From positions 9,264,849 through 9,328,848 of the forward strand of contig OY811975.1 of the NCBI GenBank assembly GCA_963681505.1: a DNA stretch of 64,000 nt, given 5' to 3'. The notes beneath the pieces were generated by a model. The model saw only the letters and a program-made list of their open reading frames with translations, did not search any database and was not told where the DNA came from. Below, piece by piece: positions 54,388 through 64,000 of this stretch (position 1 is its first letter; each line of letters begins with the position of its first letter). Source of the DNA: Eunapius fragilis. Its lineage: Eukaryota; Porifera; Demospongiae; Spongillida; Spongillidae. The translations under genes and the position numbers were made by a program.

Positions 54388-56985
54388 GTGGTGGCTACCA
54401 AATTGAACGCAAAACCCGCACTTGTTGCTACAAAAGATGAATTCGTTTGTGTCGATCGCAAAGTGTATAAAAGCAGTGTCTGGCAATACTTTGGATGGCA
54501 CAAGAAAGCAATCGGTTCTTGCTGGGTTGTTTGTAACATTTGCTATGGATGGGTGTCAAGACATGGGAACAATGCCTCGAACATGAGGTACCACATCACA
54601 TCCGTGCATGGAATAAAGGCACTCCAGCAAGGGTGAGTGTATATGGTAAAATAGACTTGCAGTTGTACTGTGGATACGTTTTCATGTGTACAGCTGCAGG
54701 AAGGAGGAAATGGGCAGCAGCTGCAGCACAAACACTGCCAGACTTGCCAGTGCAACCACTAGTATCAAAGGTGCTGGAAGCATGGACAAGCCTGTAACTG
54801 TGATGAAAGGGGAGAAGCTTGACAGAGCTAATAAGCTGCTGGTTAACGCTTTAACGGCTAATATGCTGCCATCAGCTCTACTGGACAGCCCAGAGTTTAG
54901 AGATCTTCTCGGGTTCATATCTAGTGGAACATACATCCCTCCTCATAGAGCCAAGGTTACTGAGCTGATTGATCATCAGTACCAGAACATGCTGACAAAG
55001 GTTTGTTATTAACCCGGCTTAATAGTAGACTTTGTAGTGAGTGTCACTGAGTGACAACACCAACTGACTATGAACTGATCAATGCTGATTATTCTCATCA
55101 CGCAGATCAAGATGCTGATGGCCAATGCTCCGTCGGTATCAATTACTACAGATGCTGCCTCCATGCACACTGGAGATTCCTATGTAGCTGTAACAGCACA
55201 CTGGCTGGACCCACAATGGAATATGATGTCTTGTGTCCTTGGTGTATCAATGAGCAATGGTAAGAGATTTAAAATTGCCATTTACAATATTGTACTATAT
55301 ACACAATAGTGTCACATACAGCTCAAGAAATTGCATCCATTGTAAAGGAGATGGCCAATACAGAGTTTATGTTGGAGAATCGTTTGGATGCAATAGCCAG
55401 TGACCAGAGGGCAAATTTTGTTGCAGCAGTGAGGTTGCTCATTGAAGAGGGTGTTGGTGAGGAGCAGGTTAGATTATCCTGTCATAAACTGCAGCTATCC
55501 ATCAAGAATGCATTAGAGGTATACATGGATATATGCATGACCATTCAAAGATATACTCTATCTATAGGAAAAGAATTGCCCTGCTACATCGCTGATTGAC
55601 CTCTTCAGGACCATATCCTGCAATATCAACAACAGTCCTATGCTTCTGGATGCGCTGAGAAAAAGACAGCATGATGGCAATGATCTGCCATGTTTGCTCG
55701 ACCTACAGAATCAACTGGATGAAGATAAAGAGGACGAAGGTGAAATAATATCTGAAGAGGAAGATGATGATGATGATGTAATTGCTGAAGGTCCAATTCC
55801 CACATCTGGGAGAAGCCTTAAACTAATAAAGGACATATGCACACGATGGAATTCCACCCTGTATATGTTGCAGAGGTGCCTCCTGCTGAAGAATGCCATC
55901 AACCACGTCTTGGCTGAGAGCAAGTATGCTAATCTTGTTCCTACTGGTGAACAGTGGCTTGCTGTGGAGAAGTTATGTGCCCTTTTAAAGCCATTCCAGA
56001 TAGCTACTGATTTCTTGCAGGGTGAAATTTATCCCACTTTGGGAAGTGTTTCTCGGATTGTTACCACACTTGTACAGGGACTTCAGGGAGCCATGCCACC
56101 AGTTCACTGGCAGTTACGAGAACGATGGAGTGATCTCCCTATAATTGTTCAGCAATCCATCCGACTCCTTCTGTGTATGGGGGCAATCACTCATCCAGGG
56201 CATAAAAGCCTGTCTTGGTTGAATTCTGCTGATAAAAACAGAATTGTTCAGCAGTTGAAAACAGAAATGATCAATGTTTTAGGTGTCAATCCTGCTACGG
56301 CTGAGGAAGATGAATCAGAAGAGGCAGAGCCACCAGCAAAGAAGCCAGCGTGTTCAGAAGAGGAAGATTTCAATTTACTCTTTGGATGAAGGTTTTGTTG
56401 AAATACCCACTGAGCCAAAAGGTCAACTAGTCACCTGTCAGTGCTTCGCTTGCACTTTTCAACACACCCCCTCAAGCGATACACTGATCACTCTCTTGGT
56501 TGCTAGACCGACCACAAACCCTCCTTTGATTTCGATTTGGTCTGGGTGTTTTGCTCAGAAAAAAACCCCACATCACCGGGATTCGAACTCAGCGTTCTGG
56601 GCCCATAACCTGTTTAAATACCCACTGAGCCAAAAGGTAAACTAGTCACCTGTCAGTGCTTCGCTTGCACTTTTCAACAGGTTTAGAGCCAGTAGAAGCT
56701 GATGATCTCCTGAAAGTAATTCAAGACGAATTGGAAAGATATCTGAAGACAGCAGAAACGAATTTTAGAAGTGATGACCCATTGCTATGGTGGAGGAATC
56801 ACGAGTCATGCTTCCCCACCATAGCCAAACTGGCGAGGAAATACTTGTCCATTCCTGCTTCTACTGCACCAGCAGAAAGAGTATTTTCTACCGCGAAAAA
56901 TATTGTTCAAAAGAAGCGGTGGCGCATCCTACCGGAAAGGCTATGTAGATGCATCTTTTTAAGGCAAAATAAAAACCTATTTTAA
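54388..56985 (+). pseudogene. hAT transposase (BED finger), interrupted in last exon
   Basis: Exons in consistent phase: 54388-54632, 54694-55000, 55106-55259, 55310-55518, 55574-56395, then 56680-56985 after an inserted element. The N-terminal BED finger (VWQYFGWHKKAIGS, CNICYGW, HITSVH) has the C2H2 pattern. Core motifs: VSITTDAAS (first Asp), IASDQRANFVAAV (second Asp region), LSCHKLQLSIKNAL (C-x-H), CTRWNSTLYML. The C-terminal dimerisation block is LARKYLSIPASTAPAERVFS. The frame at the insertion is off by one (NLLFG then TGA versus DEGLEPV), so a small indel accompanies the insertion. No ATG is visible before the BED finger; the start may be lost or lie in an unseen exon. Confidence 0.82.
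56396..56679. mobile_element. 284-bp element with LTR-like ends and a tRNA-like promoter
   Basis: Direct repeats of 69 bp at 56396-56464 and 56611-56679 begin TGTT and end CAACA. A 5-bp target duplication GGTTT lies on each side (56391-56395, 56680-56684), as for a TRIM. On minus, TGGCTCAGTGG in the repeat fits a Pol III A box. GAGTTCGAATCCC 31 nt downstream, inside the element, fits a B box, as in tRNA-derived SINEs. It has no coding capacity. It inserted into the last coding exon of the hAT transposase. Confidence 0.8.
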
Positions 56986-57225
56986 GGGATTATACTCTTC
57001 ATTACCGTTCATGGCGTTCATTTTACCATATCACCGGCATCCTTGATTTAACCCTTGATTTCTTTCAATTCACCCGTATTTGAAGTCGGTTTAACTCTCG
57101 TAAACATGTATGGTAAAAATCGCCGCGAAATGAATACATATTAATCGCGATATATCGCGTTTCGCAATATAAAGATTTAATCGCGATATATCGCATTTCG
57201 CGATATATCGCGGCAACACTGGGAC

Positions 57226-57410
57226 TCAACTTATGCATCAGTTTGTGGTACCGCTACCGCGTAATTAATTAGAACACCAACGTGTATCCTTTTATAAATA
57301 AGCCATTTGCCACTGCTTTTAAGGTCTAACATATCTGTATCGTCATTATGCATACCGCTACCGCGTAATTTATTTGAACACCAACGTGTATCCTCTTATA
57401 AATAATATGA
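57226..57410. repeat. Tandem duplication, about 100-bp unit
   Basis: Two copies share ACCGCTACCGCGTAATT, then GAACACCAACGTGTATCC and TATAAATAA. The sequence between them also matches the left flank of the hAT element (54213-54255). Confidence 0.8.
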
Positions 57411-57577
57411 TGGGCCCAAAATTTTGGGTCTCTTTTAATGGTTTCCTCCATTAAGGAGGAAAATAGCTCTTGAACGGCACCCTGGCAATGGGAATAGGGG
57501 GAGCGGCTAGCTCAACCGAGTAAAATTACTCGGGGCAATGGAGGGCCCGTGGTCTCCTACCGATTGTAGTTCCTTCA

Positions 57578-57829
57578 TTATTTGCATGTTTGGCCTGGAG
57601 TAGGGGAAAGTCTTCTTGCCAGTTTCCTTTCCACTTCTTTTGCTTGAACCATGTCATCTATTGATAAAGAGATGGGATAATCCCTTATCTGATTGGATTT
57701 AGTAGTTGTCTTACCGATTTTTCTCTTTTTCGTGGGCTTATTGCTCTCATCATCTTCAGGGCTTGATAGCCCTTTGCCTTCTTCATTATCTGATATGGCG
57801 TCAGCCCAGCATTTTTGAGACTCCATCAA
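57578..57829 (-). other. Unassigned 83-aa open frame
   Basis: Starts MMESQKCWADAISDNEEGKG, with a basic stretch NKPTKKRKIGK and a helical tail DDMVQAKEVERKLARRLSP. The composition resembles a nuclear protein fragment or transposon ORF end. No family is recognised. Confidence 0.3.
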
Positions 57830-57989
57830 CTTTAATGGATGTGGACAAACGCAAATTTGTAAATGCTCTACTTAATAGCCATTACATTGAACCCAACGCG
57901 TTTCGTGGGGCTATGCGCCTCGCTACTCATCAGGGGTTTTGCATTCGTTTGCATATTATTATGCATGTGGACAGCACCCGCCTATACAG

Positions 57990-59287
57990 TAGTCTCGTAC
58001 CCAGACCCTGGTTCCCACAGCTGCGGGTGGATTACATCACCGCTACGTGGAAAGAGGGTCTGGAAGAATGCTCGCATCCAGTCGTTCCGTGTGCGCCTGA
58101 TTTTAGACGCACAATCAGAATGCAGAGCACTCGTGACGTCACGCATGGTGTACTTTTTAACACTAATTTGGAAATCATTTGTTAATTTTTGGTTATTGCA
58201 ATATCGAAGCAGTTATCGTATGCGCTAGCGAGAGCTTGGGCTACACCTTTATACGTCATAACCAGCCCAATGCTGATGGAAGGACATGTTTATAAGCGTT
58301 TTGCTCCGAAGTGATACTCTTGGCATTTGACAATCTATACCAACGCGTTGGTTGCTAGCATCGTGATCACACCACTAATTGCTTTGATGAAAGATCAGGT
58401 ACTAGATGATTGCGCACTGTAAAGCTGTGTTTATAGGTAGCAAATCTTAATGCGAAAGGGTTGAAGGCGGCCTACTGTGGGTCAGATGGACTTGTGAACT
58501 GCAGTGGCTGATTACTGAGTCACCTTTCCTGGACCTACCTTATACATACTGGAACCAGCCTGTTTGGTGTTTGTGGTTTTAGGGCTGTATGCTGGGGAGG
58601 GATTGTATGCTTAGTAGGCCTTTGATCTTTATCTAAGGGTAAGGTTTAGCTGACCACAGGGAAAAAAATCGTGTTCTGGACCTTGGGTTTTAACCTATCG
58701 ACCTTGGGATCTGTTCCATCAAACGTATTCAAAGTCTTTGAATACGTTTGATGGAACAGATCCCATGGTCGATAGGTTAAAACCCAAGGTCCGGAACACG
58801 ATTTTTTTCCCTGTGGACCTGCAGTGGGTTGCATTCCCACCCACCATTAAACAATGTTTACTTACACCTAATACCTCGCAGTGAGGCTCAAGCATCTCTT
58901 ACAAATAAACCCAGATGAGCACTCTTTCGACGCATCGCTCTTCGCTCCTCCGGCATCGCAGGTTAGATCAAATAGTACAGCTCGACACTGCCACAGTGAT
59001 GGACTATCAAGCCGCCTTCTGTCCTTGCAGCTAGGCACAGGAGCAACGCATAGTTTGCAGCAATCCATATTTCTGAAGCGCGCGTGAATTGATTAATATG
59101 AGCGTAACAAATGAGTGTCGATATGACCCCAATGACATCACTCGTACACCGTCATAACGTCTATCATTGCATCATCGAACGCCCACGCGGAACGACTGGA
59201 TGCGAGCATTCTTCCAGACCCTCTTTCCACGTAGCGGTGATGTAATCCACCCGCAGCTGTGGGAACCAGGGTCTGGGTACGAGACTA
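57990..59287. mobile_element. Mutator-like non-autonomous element with 100-bp perfect TIRs
   Basis: The first and last 100 bp (57990-58089, 59188-59287) are exact reverse complements, starting TAGTCTCGTACCCAGACC. A 9-bp duplication CCTATACAG flanks both ends (57981-57989, 59288-59296). Long inverted repeats plus a 9-bp duplication fit the Mutator group. There is no transposase. An 81-bp-arm palindrome sits near its middle. Confidence 0.88.
58654..58816. repeat. 163-bp near-perfect palindrome inside the Mutator-like element
   Basis: Arms 58654-58734 and 58736-58816 with a single-base centre and only about two mismatches (start CCACAGGGAAAAAAATCG, centre CAAAG-T-CTTTG). It would form a very stable hairpin. 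Confidence 0.92.
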
Positions 59288-59299
59288 CCTATACAGCCA

Positions 59300-59715
59300 A
59301 GCGCTCGTTATCGAGTATAAGTAGGTAAGCTTTATAGCTTAGTTTCAACCTCCATTTATTACCACAATGCATGGGTAGTTATTAGAGGGTATATACCACT
59401 ATGGATATATACTACGGTCCTTATGGATCATTTTCCGCTAGGGTAGCGTCAGTACTTGCACTTCTCTTCGGAACCCAGAATGACAATTGTACTATTGTAG
59501 CTAGGTCTATATTTACCGGTATATGACCTGCTTTTCAATGTTGTTTCGCATGCGCACAACTTATTATCGCATGCGTATCAGATTGGCGCTCCTTTTACTC
59601 CCCTTCGCATTGGTCTAATTTATTAAAAGAAGCTAATGCTCCTCATGTGTTCTAGTAATTCATATCCGAGCGCGCGATGGTAATCAAGTAGATATGGGAC
59701 CAATCCTCGTATATA
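59300..59715. other. No recognisable gene
   Basis: Short frames only. I see no repeat or motif that I can name. Confidence 0.45.
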
Positions 59716-59718
59716 GAT

Positions 59719-59785
59719 GGGGCGGTCCTTCCCATGGATAATCGCGTGTTGATGGGGCGGTCCTTCCCATCGGTCACTTTACCCA
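59719..59785. repeat. Tandem duplication, about 37-bp unit
   Basis: GATGGGGCGGTCCTTCCCAT occurs twice, 37 bp apart. Confidence 0.85.
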
Positions 59786-60339
59786 CAATAGATTTATGTC
59801 TTCAAAAGCAAGAAATGTCTACCTTTGCTGAGCTCTAAATCGAGCTACCCTTGTAGTAACAGATGAATAATTGCATGATGAGTTAAGCGGTGAGGCAGGG
59901 CCGTCGCCGCCGGTCCGGTTGCACGGTTTTAACCGGACCACTTTTTCTCCCTGCTGTCTCGGTCTCGGACCCATTTTATTTACATCATTGTATGTTCTTG
60001 CACGTCCGTTACATGTTCATCGTTACGATCTACTGTTATATGCATGCGTCAGCCTGATTTCACATGCTACTACATGTAGCGACCAATGTCTGATCTGTTA
60101 TACAGGACCCATCAGCATGTTGTTAGCTACAAAGGTACTAAACTAGCAGTTCCATTAAAAATAAATGGCTACTATTGCCGATGTGCGAGAGTCGATGAGC
60201 CCCACCATCCTAAACGCTTTGCTTTTCCGAAGCGAAGCTTTGGAAAGACAAAACCTGCTTTTTGTTCAGCAAAGAGCAAGTGGTTCGAAGACATGCAGGA
60301 TGTGATGTTCTGCCATGCAGGATGTGATGTTCTGCCATT

Positions 60340-60570
60340 TGTGTGACATGACGTGATCACCTTCATTTGACTCCCTTTATCTACGATCCTCTGCTTTGCT
60401 GTTGAGTCTGTCCCATCTCCCGTAAAATAGAGCAAGCCATCTCTTAACACAAATCTGCATGCTCTCCTGCGAATCGCTCGCTTGTCATTTTTGGTAGCAT
60501 TTGGACGATACTCGCTGTCCTTGAGATATCTGTAGATATCGTTGCATGTACAATTCAGTGAATCTCTTTC
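60340..60570 (-). pseudogene. Integrase zinc-binding (H2C2) region remnant
   Basis: The minus strand reads YRYLKDSEYRPNATKNDK, RRRACRFVLRDGLLYFTGDG and KQRIVDKGSQMKVITSCHTN. This is the lead-in and first part of the integrase zinc region found in gypsy elements and in domesticated KRBA2/SCAND3-like proteins. The second Cys pair and catalytic core are not seen; 60290-60345 is a 23-bp tandem repeat. Confidence 0.55.
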
Positions 60571-61331
60571 TGCTCTGTCATTCGCACTTAAAATTTGTCA
60601 CACGCTGTTCATCTGTTCCAAACACGTGAGAGAAATGAGGTGTTGTACGGTATACTAATACAAAGAAATCTTAGAAACTAAGTGTTTGCGTCTTGCAGTC
60701 GAGTCGGTTGGTGAGATATCTAGCATCCTAAAGCAGTTGCAACTTTAAGCGCGTGTCTAACCCACTAATGATGAAACATCTGTACGAGGGGGACACGCTA
60801 TCCTAAAGGTGGACAACGTATACTAGGATAGGGTGTCAGCCTATCCGGCGGGACAAGCTGTCCTATTACATGGCGATCGATAAAACATTTAACCCCTCGC
60901 GTGACTATAAAGGTAGTTCTTAATTTTGTTAGTGAAGGATTATTTGCGATACTTTAGAACTAATCAAATTGATAATTTAAGACGACACTATGATTCCGAT
61001 TCGTGCAAAAGAAAGACTGCTGCAGCAATGAACCTGCAGGCTCTGCAGCCTCCTGAAGAGAGGCACCGGCTGAGTCCTGTGCAAGAGCACTACGACTACT
61101 GCTTCTCCCGAGGAGCGCTCTACTTGCGATGAATCCTTTGCTAGCAATGATTTTCATTGAATCATGCATATACCATATTGAAATATAACCGATCACGTGA
61201 CATTCATGGTCGCTTAGCAAGCCTTTGAATTCACTTTGTGGCTATCTTGTCGGTCACCGTGTACTAAGCACTTCATAGTCCCTGTATTTGTCCCACTCCC
61301 ACCCCTCGTTCCCGATCCAATTAAGAATAAA
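60571..61331. other. No recognisable gene
   Basis: Includes a repeated GGACA.GCTATCCTA-type motif (60785-60870) and short frames such as 60926-61132 (+). No domain is recognised. Confidence 0.4.
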
Positions 61332-61347
61332 TATGCCTGGATCCGCC
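61332..61347. repeat. End of a hAT-type MITE
   Basis: GCCTGGATCCGCCACTG matches the terminal inverted repeat of the element at 37789-38094. The other end was not found nearby. Confidence 0.5.
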
Positions 61348-61350
61348 ACT

Positions 61351-61880
61351 GCTAGATTCGTTTTCCGAAAAATTGAAATGATTATTTCATGCCCTTAACA
61401 ACGACCTTGACAACCGAAAACCTTTGGAACGTGAGCTTACTCAAAAAACACCGATGGACTAATCGCCATTTTAACACGGTACAAGGAAAGGAACATCTTT
61501 TTTCTATTGTATCGCAAACCACGAGGCGTAGTCAACTTGCTACGGCATGCTACGGGCCTTGAAAGCGGGTTAGTCTTTGCGTACCTCTTCGATACAGAAG
61601 CGATTCTCCACGCCTGCGACAATAGGAAATCAGAAATAAAGATTGGTTCGTAAAGGGAACTAAAGATACTCATGCAGTAATATATATTTGCAATGGTTTG
61701 CAGCCACAGTTTTTTTCTGACAGCGAACAAATGTACTAAAAGTTAGCAAGAAATACCGGGAGTATCGTTAATATGTTTGGTTACTAGTAGGTCCTAATGT
61801 TGGATTGGCGGTGCGTTATGCAGGGCAATGAACAGCAGTTGTTCTTTCATAGTTCAGAGCAACTACTTATGTCTTACTCA
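61351..61880. repeat. Composite dispersed repeat, copy 2, left part
   Basis: High-identity match to 8690-9236, with small indels. It is followed by the CTCATCTCAGCCACC minisatellite at 61930-62260, as in copy 1. Confidence 0.88.
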
Positions 61881-61929
61881 ATGTATATTTTAATTGGTGC
61901 TGGATTAAATAGCACTTTTGTCATGTCTA

Positions 61930-62261
61930 TCCCATTCCCAACCAGCCTTACCTCAGCCACCTGTACCAGTCTCATCTTGGCCACCAGTACCAGCCTCATC
62001 TCAGCCACCTATACCAGTCTCATCTCAGCCACCTGAACCAGTCTCACCTCAGCCTCATCTCAGCCACCTGTACCAGTCTCATCTCAGCCAGTACCAGCCT
62101 CATCTCAGCCACCTGTACCAGTCTCATCTCAACCAGTACCAGCCTCATCTCATGCAGTCACCTGTACCAGTCTTATCAGCCAGTACCAGCCTCATCTCAG
62201 CCATACATCAGCCACCAGTACCAGTGCCAGTCTGAGATCAGCCACCTGTACCAGTTTCATC
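61930..62261. repeat. CTCATCTCAGCCACC minisatellite, block 3
   Basis: Tandem units as at 9236 and 13978. It is interrupted by the element at 62262-63427 and continues to 63735. Confidence 0.9.
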
Positions 62262-63427
62262 TAGGGTGTGTAACCGATTTTCAGGTTTTGTAGGTTAATC
62301 GGTTATTCGCGATTACCTATTCGGTCGACTATGCACTTAGTAGAATAGCAGGTTACCAATTGCAGAATTTACTTTAGTCGAAATAACCGATTCTGTTTTT
62401 CATAGTCGCAATTAGTCGACTGATATTCGTTTCCTTTATATGCAAAAATCGGTAGCAAATCGATTACCCCTTTTAATATGCCCTTTGCTTTTCCCGCCTG
62501 CACAAAGGCATATAAACGGGTTAAAAAAAGAAACATTATGATGTATAGTCGCACGTCTAGGGGCCCGGCTGAAGGTAACCATCAGTGCCCACCCTCAATA
62601 TACGTGGTGGGGCCCTGGGCACGGCTATTTAAATATATACGTTCGCACGTATTGTACATGTGCATTAATCAAACGAGCTACGTACTCTTTTGCACGGTAC
62701 ACTGGCTTGTTTCCAGACGTTCGGCCATGACGTTCTAAATATCGTACATGTCTCGATTGGCGGCTTTGTCATATGCCTGGAGCGGTGTTCCACCATGAAT
62801 TGTCTAGCTGGCACTGCTCAGTACTTATTGAATTGTATAATGAGGGCGAATAATGGATTATAACTGCGAATTGTGGCGGATGGGTATGATACATGTACGC
62901 GGTGTTTAAGGCATTTTGTACAAGAAATTAGCGCAAGCTGCGGGATGGACAAACTATTCATTTTCATTTTTATCTCGAATATAACTTCTCCCACTCTTAG
63001 TACTGAGTATTATGGTAGCGGGGAAACATATAACCACGTGTTTTTCGGTGAAAAAAAATGCTTGCGGGTCTCAATCCGCCGCCATTGAATCATGGGTTTG
63101 GCGTAATATTGGCATGCACATCGTTCCTAGTCCTGTGGATACTATCTTTGTTGTTTTAATGATTTAAAGTTGGCATAACTAACTGATGAGCAATAAAACT
63201 GGCTATATACTAGTATTAGACATGAGAAACTGTGATTTATCGTGCCATTATTTAAAAAGGACAAACCTGGAAAAACGTTGGCAAATTAATAGTGCATTAA
63301 TCGTCAAAATCGATGTATAGTTTCTACTAACCGATTTGCAAGTTGCTATAAACCTGAAAAATCGTTGGACTTTTTTTCATAGACGAAATAATCGATTTTG
63401 ATTTATAAAAAAAGGTTACACGCCCTA
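62262..63427. mobile_element. hAT-like non-autonomous element nested in the minisatellite
   Basis: Inverted ends TAGGGTGTGTAACC and GGTTACACGCCCTA. Flanking GTTTCATC (62254-62261) and GTCTCATC (63430-63437, two bases beyond the end) fit a decayed 8-bp target duplication or the tandem unit itself. Subterminal regions share AACCGATT/AATCGATT motifs. Internal frames (62478-62738, 62873-63088) show no domain. Confidence 0.75.
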
Positions 63428-63865
63428 TAGTCTCATCTCAGCCAGTACCAGCCTCATCTCAGCCAAATGTACCAATTCTCATCTTGACCACCAGTACCAG
63501 CCTCATCTCAGCCACCTGTACCAGTCTTATCTCAGCCAGTACCAGCCTCATCTCAGCCTCCTGCATTTCATCTCAGCCACAGCCTCATTTCAGCCAAAAG
63601 TACCAGTCTCATCTCAGTCACCTGTACCAGTCTCATCTCAGCCACCTGTACCAGTCTCATCTTGGCCACCAGTACCAGTCTTATTTCAGCCACCAGTACC
63701 AGTCTCATGTCAGTCACCTGTACCCTCATCTGAGTTATCAATACCACCCTCATTACTTGTTTGGATTGATAACAGAATTTGAGTGCATGGGTGGATGTTG
63801 TTAATTGAATACCAAGTGTAAATCTGCTGCAAACTCTGTGCATTGATTTGAACGCTTTGGTTTCT
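63428..63865. repeat. Composite repeat copy 2, right part
   Basis: Minisatellite to about 63735, then the tail shared with 14316-14440 (GATAACAGAATTTGAGTGCA, GATTTGAACGCTTTGGTTT). The sequence diverges after the last motif. Confidence 0.88.
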
Positions 63866-64000
63866 TGCATGGGGCCAATCCAGTCCGTACTGTTGTGAGG
63901 GAAAGAGTTGTTAGAGATAGAGTAGACTGAGTGTTGGTGTACCAAAGATTGTCTGAAACATACACCATCACATGTACACACCAAACAATAAACCACCCAC

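Larger units (their letters stand above)
54257..57221. mobile_element. hAT transposon with palindromic subterminal repeats
   Basis: The right end reads CGCGGCAACACTG; inward it gives CAGTGTTGCCGCG, a standard hAT-like terminus. The left end has GTTGCCGCG at 54257-54265 with the outer CAGT changed. Both ends carry repeats of the palindrome TCGCGATATATCGCGA (54297-54355 and 57150-57215), likely transposase-binding sites. The gene inside encodes a BED-finger hAT transposase. No clean 8-bp target duplication is visible, and the flank is itself duplicated (54213-54255 and 57305-57350). Confidence 0.82.

Noticed and set aside
56540..56640. A functional tRNA gene
   Set aside because: A and B boxes are present, but the acceptor stem does not close and the sequence is part of a repeated element.
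54257..57221. 8-bp target duplication for the hAT element
   Set aside because: Flanks do not match; the longer flank similarity (54213-54255 and 57305-57350) is a separate duplication.

Overview
The window is nuclear DNA of an animal, not of a microbe. Genes are split into short exons with GT-AG introns, microsatellites and poly-G/poly-C runs are common, and most of the sequence is transposon-derived. Gene content (a CARD-ZU5-Death adaptor, a large-lipid-transfer protein, a RAG1-like gene, ISL2EU, hAT and Ty3/gypsy elements, a PEKKR-type repeat ORF) suggests an early-branching metazoan. A sponge is my first guess and a cnidarian the second; this is inference from family content, not a database match.

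Layout. 0-3.7 kb: microsatellite, poly-G/C repeats and a 154-bp palindrome. 3.7-7.5 kb (-): a multi-exon RAG1-like gene with the N-terminal zinc region, RING finger and a DDE-like core ending in the GEQGAES block, broken by frameshifts and stops. 8-14.4 kb: a composite minisatellite repeat that received a complete ISL2EU DNA transposon (SAP/SWIM/YqaJ nuclease gene on +, THAP-DDE transposase gene on -). 14.4-21.7 kb: mostly decayed DNA with a second RAG1-type RING fragment, a gypsy integrase tail, an OTU protease remnant and a MITE. 21.9-29.6 kb: the 3' end of an unidentified gene, then one gypsy insertion whose two halves now lie on opposite strands; a matching 5-bp target duplication shows they were once one insertion. 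29.9-35.0 kb (-): a 15-exon lipid-transfer-protein gene with a C-terminal array of 39-45-nt microexons. 35-42 kb: retroelement remnants, a palindrome, a hAT-type MITE and an inverted duplication. 42.9-44.4 kb: a partial recent copy of the lipid-transfer gene that lost exactly one microexon. 44.4-47.2 kb: a second gypsy, again with gag and pol on opposite strands. 48.2-53.5 kb (-): a 6-exon CARD-ZU5-Death gene with a C-terminal hydrophobic tail. 54.3-57.2 kb: a BED-finger hAT transposon whose last coding exon was hit by a 284-bp element that mixes LTR-like ends with a tRNA-like Pol III promoter. 58.0-59.3 kb: a Mutator-like element with 100-bp perfect inverted repeats. 61.3-63.9 kb: a second copy of the composite minisatellite repeat, with a nested hAT-like insertion.

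Two genes look functional and host-derived: the lipid-transfer gene and the CARD-ZU5-Death gene. In both, every splice junction I reconstructed keeps phase. The ISL2EU pair is open throughout and may be an active or recently active element. The most interesting material is the RAG1-like gene, the microexon array, the tail-anchored Death adaptor, the inversion-split retroelements and the LTR/tRNA hybrid. All family names come from motif reading; no search was run.
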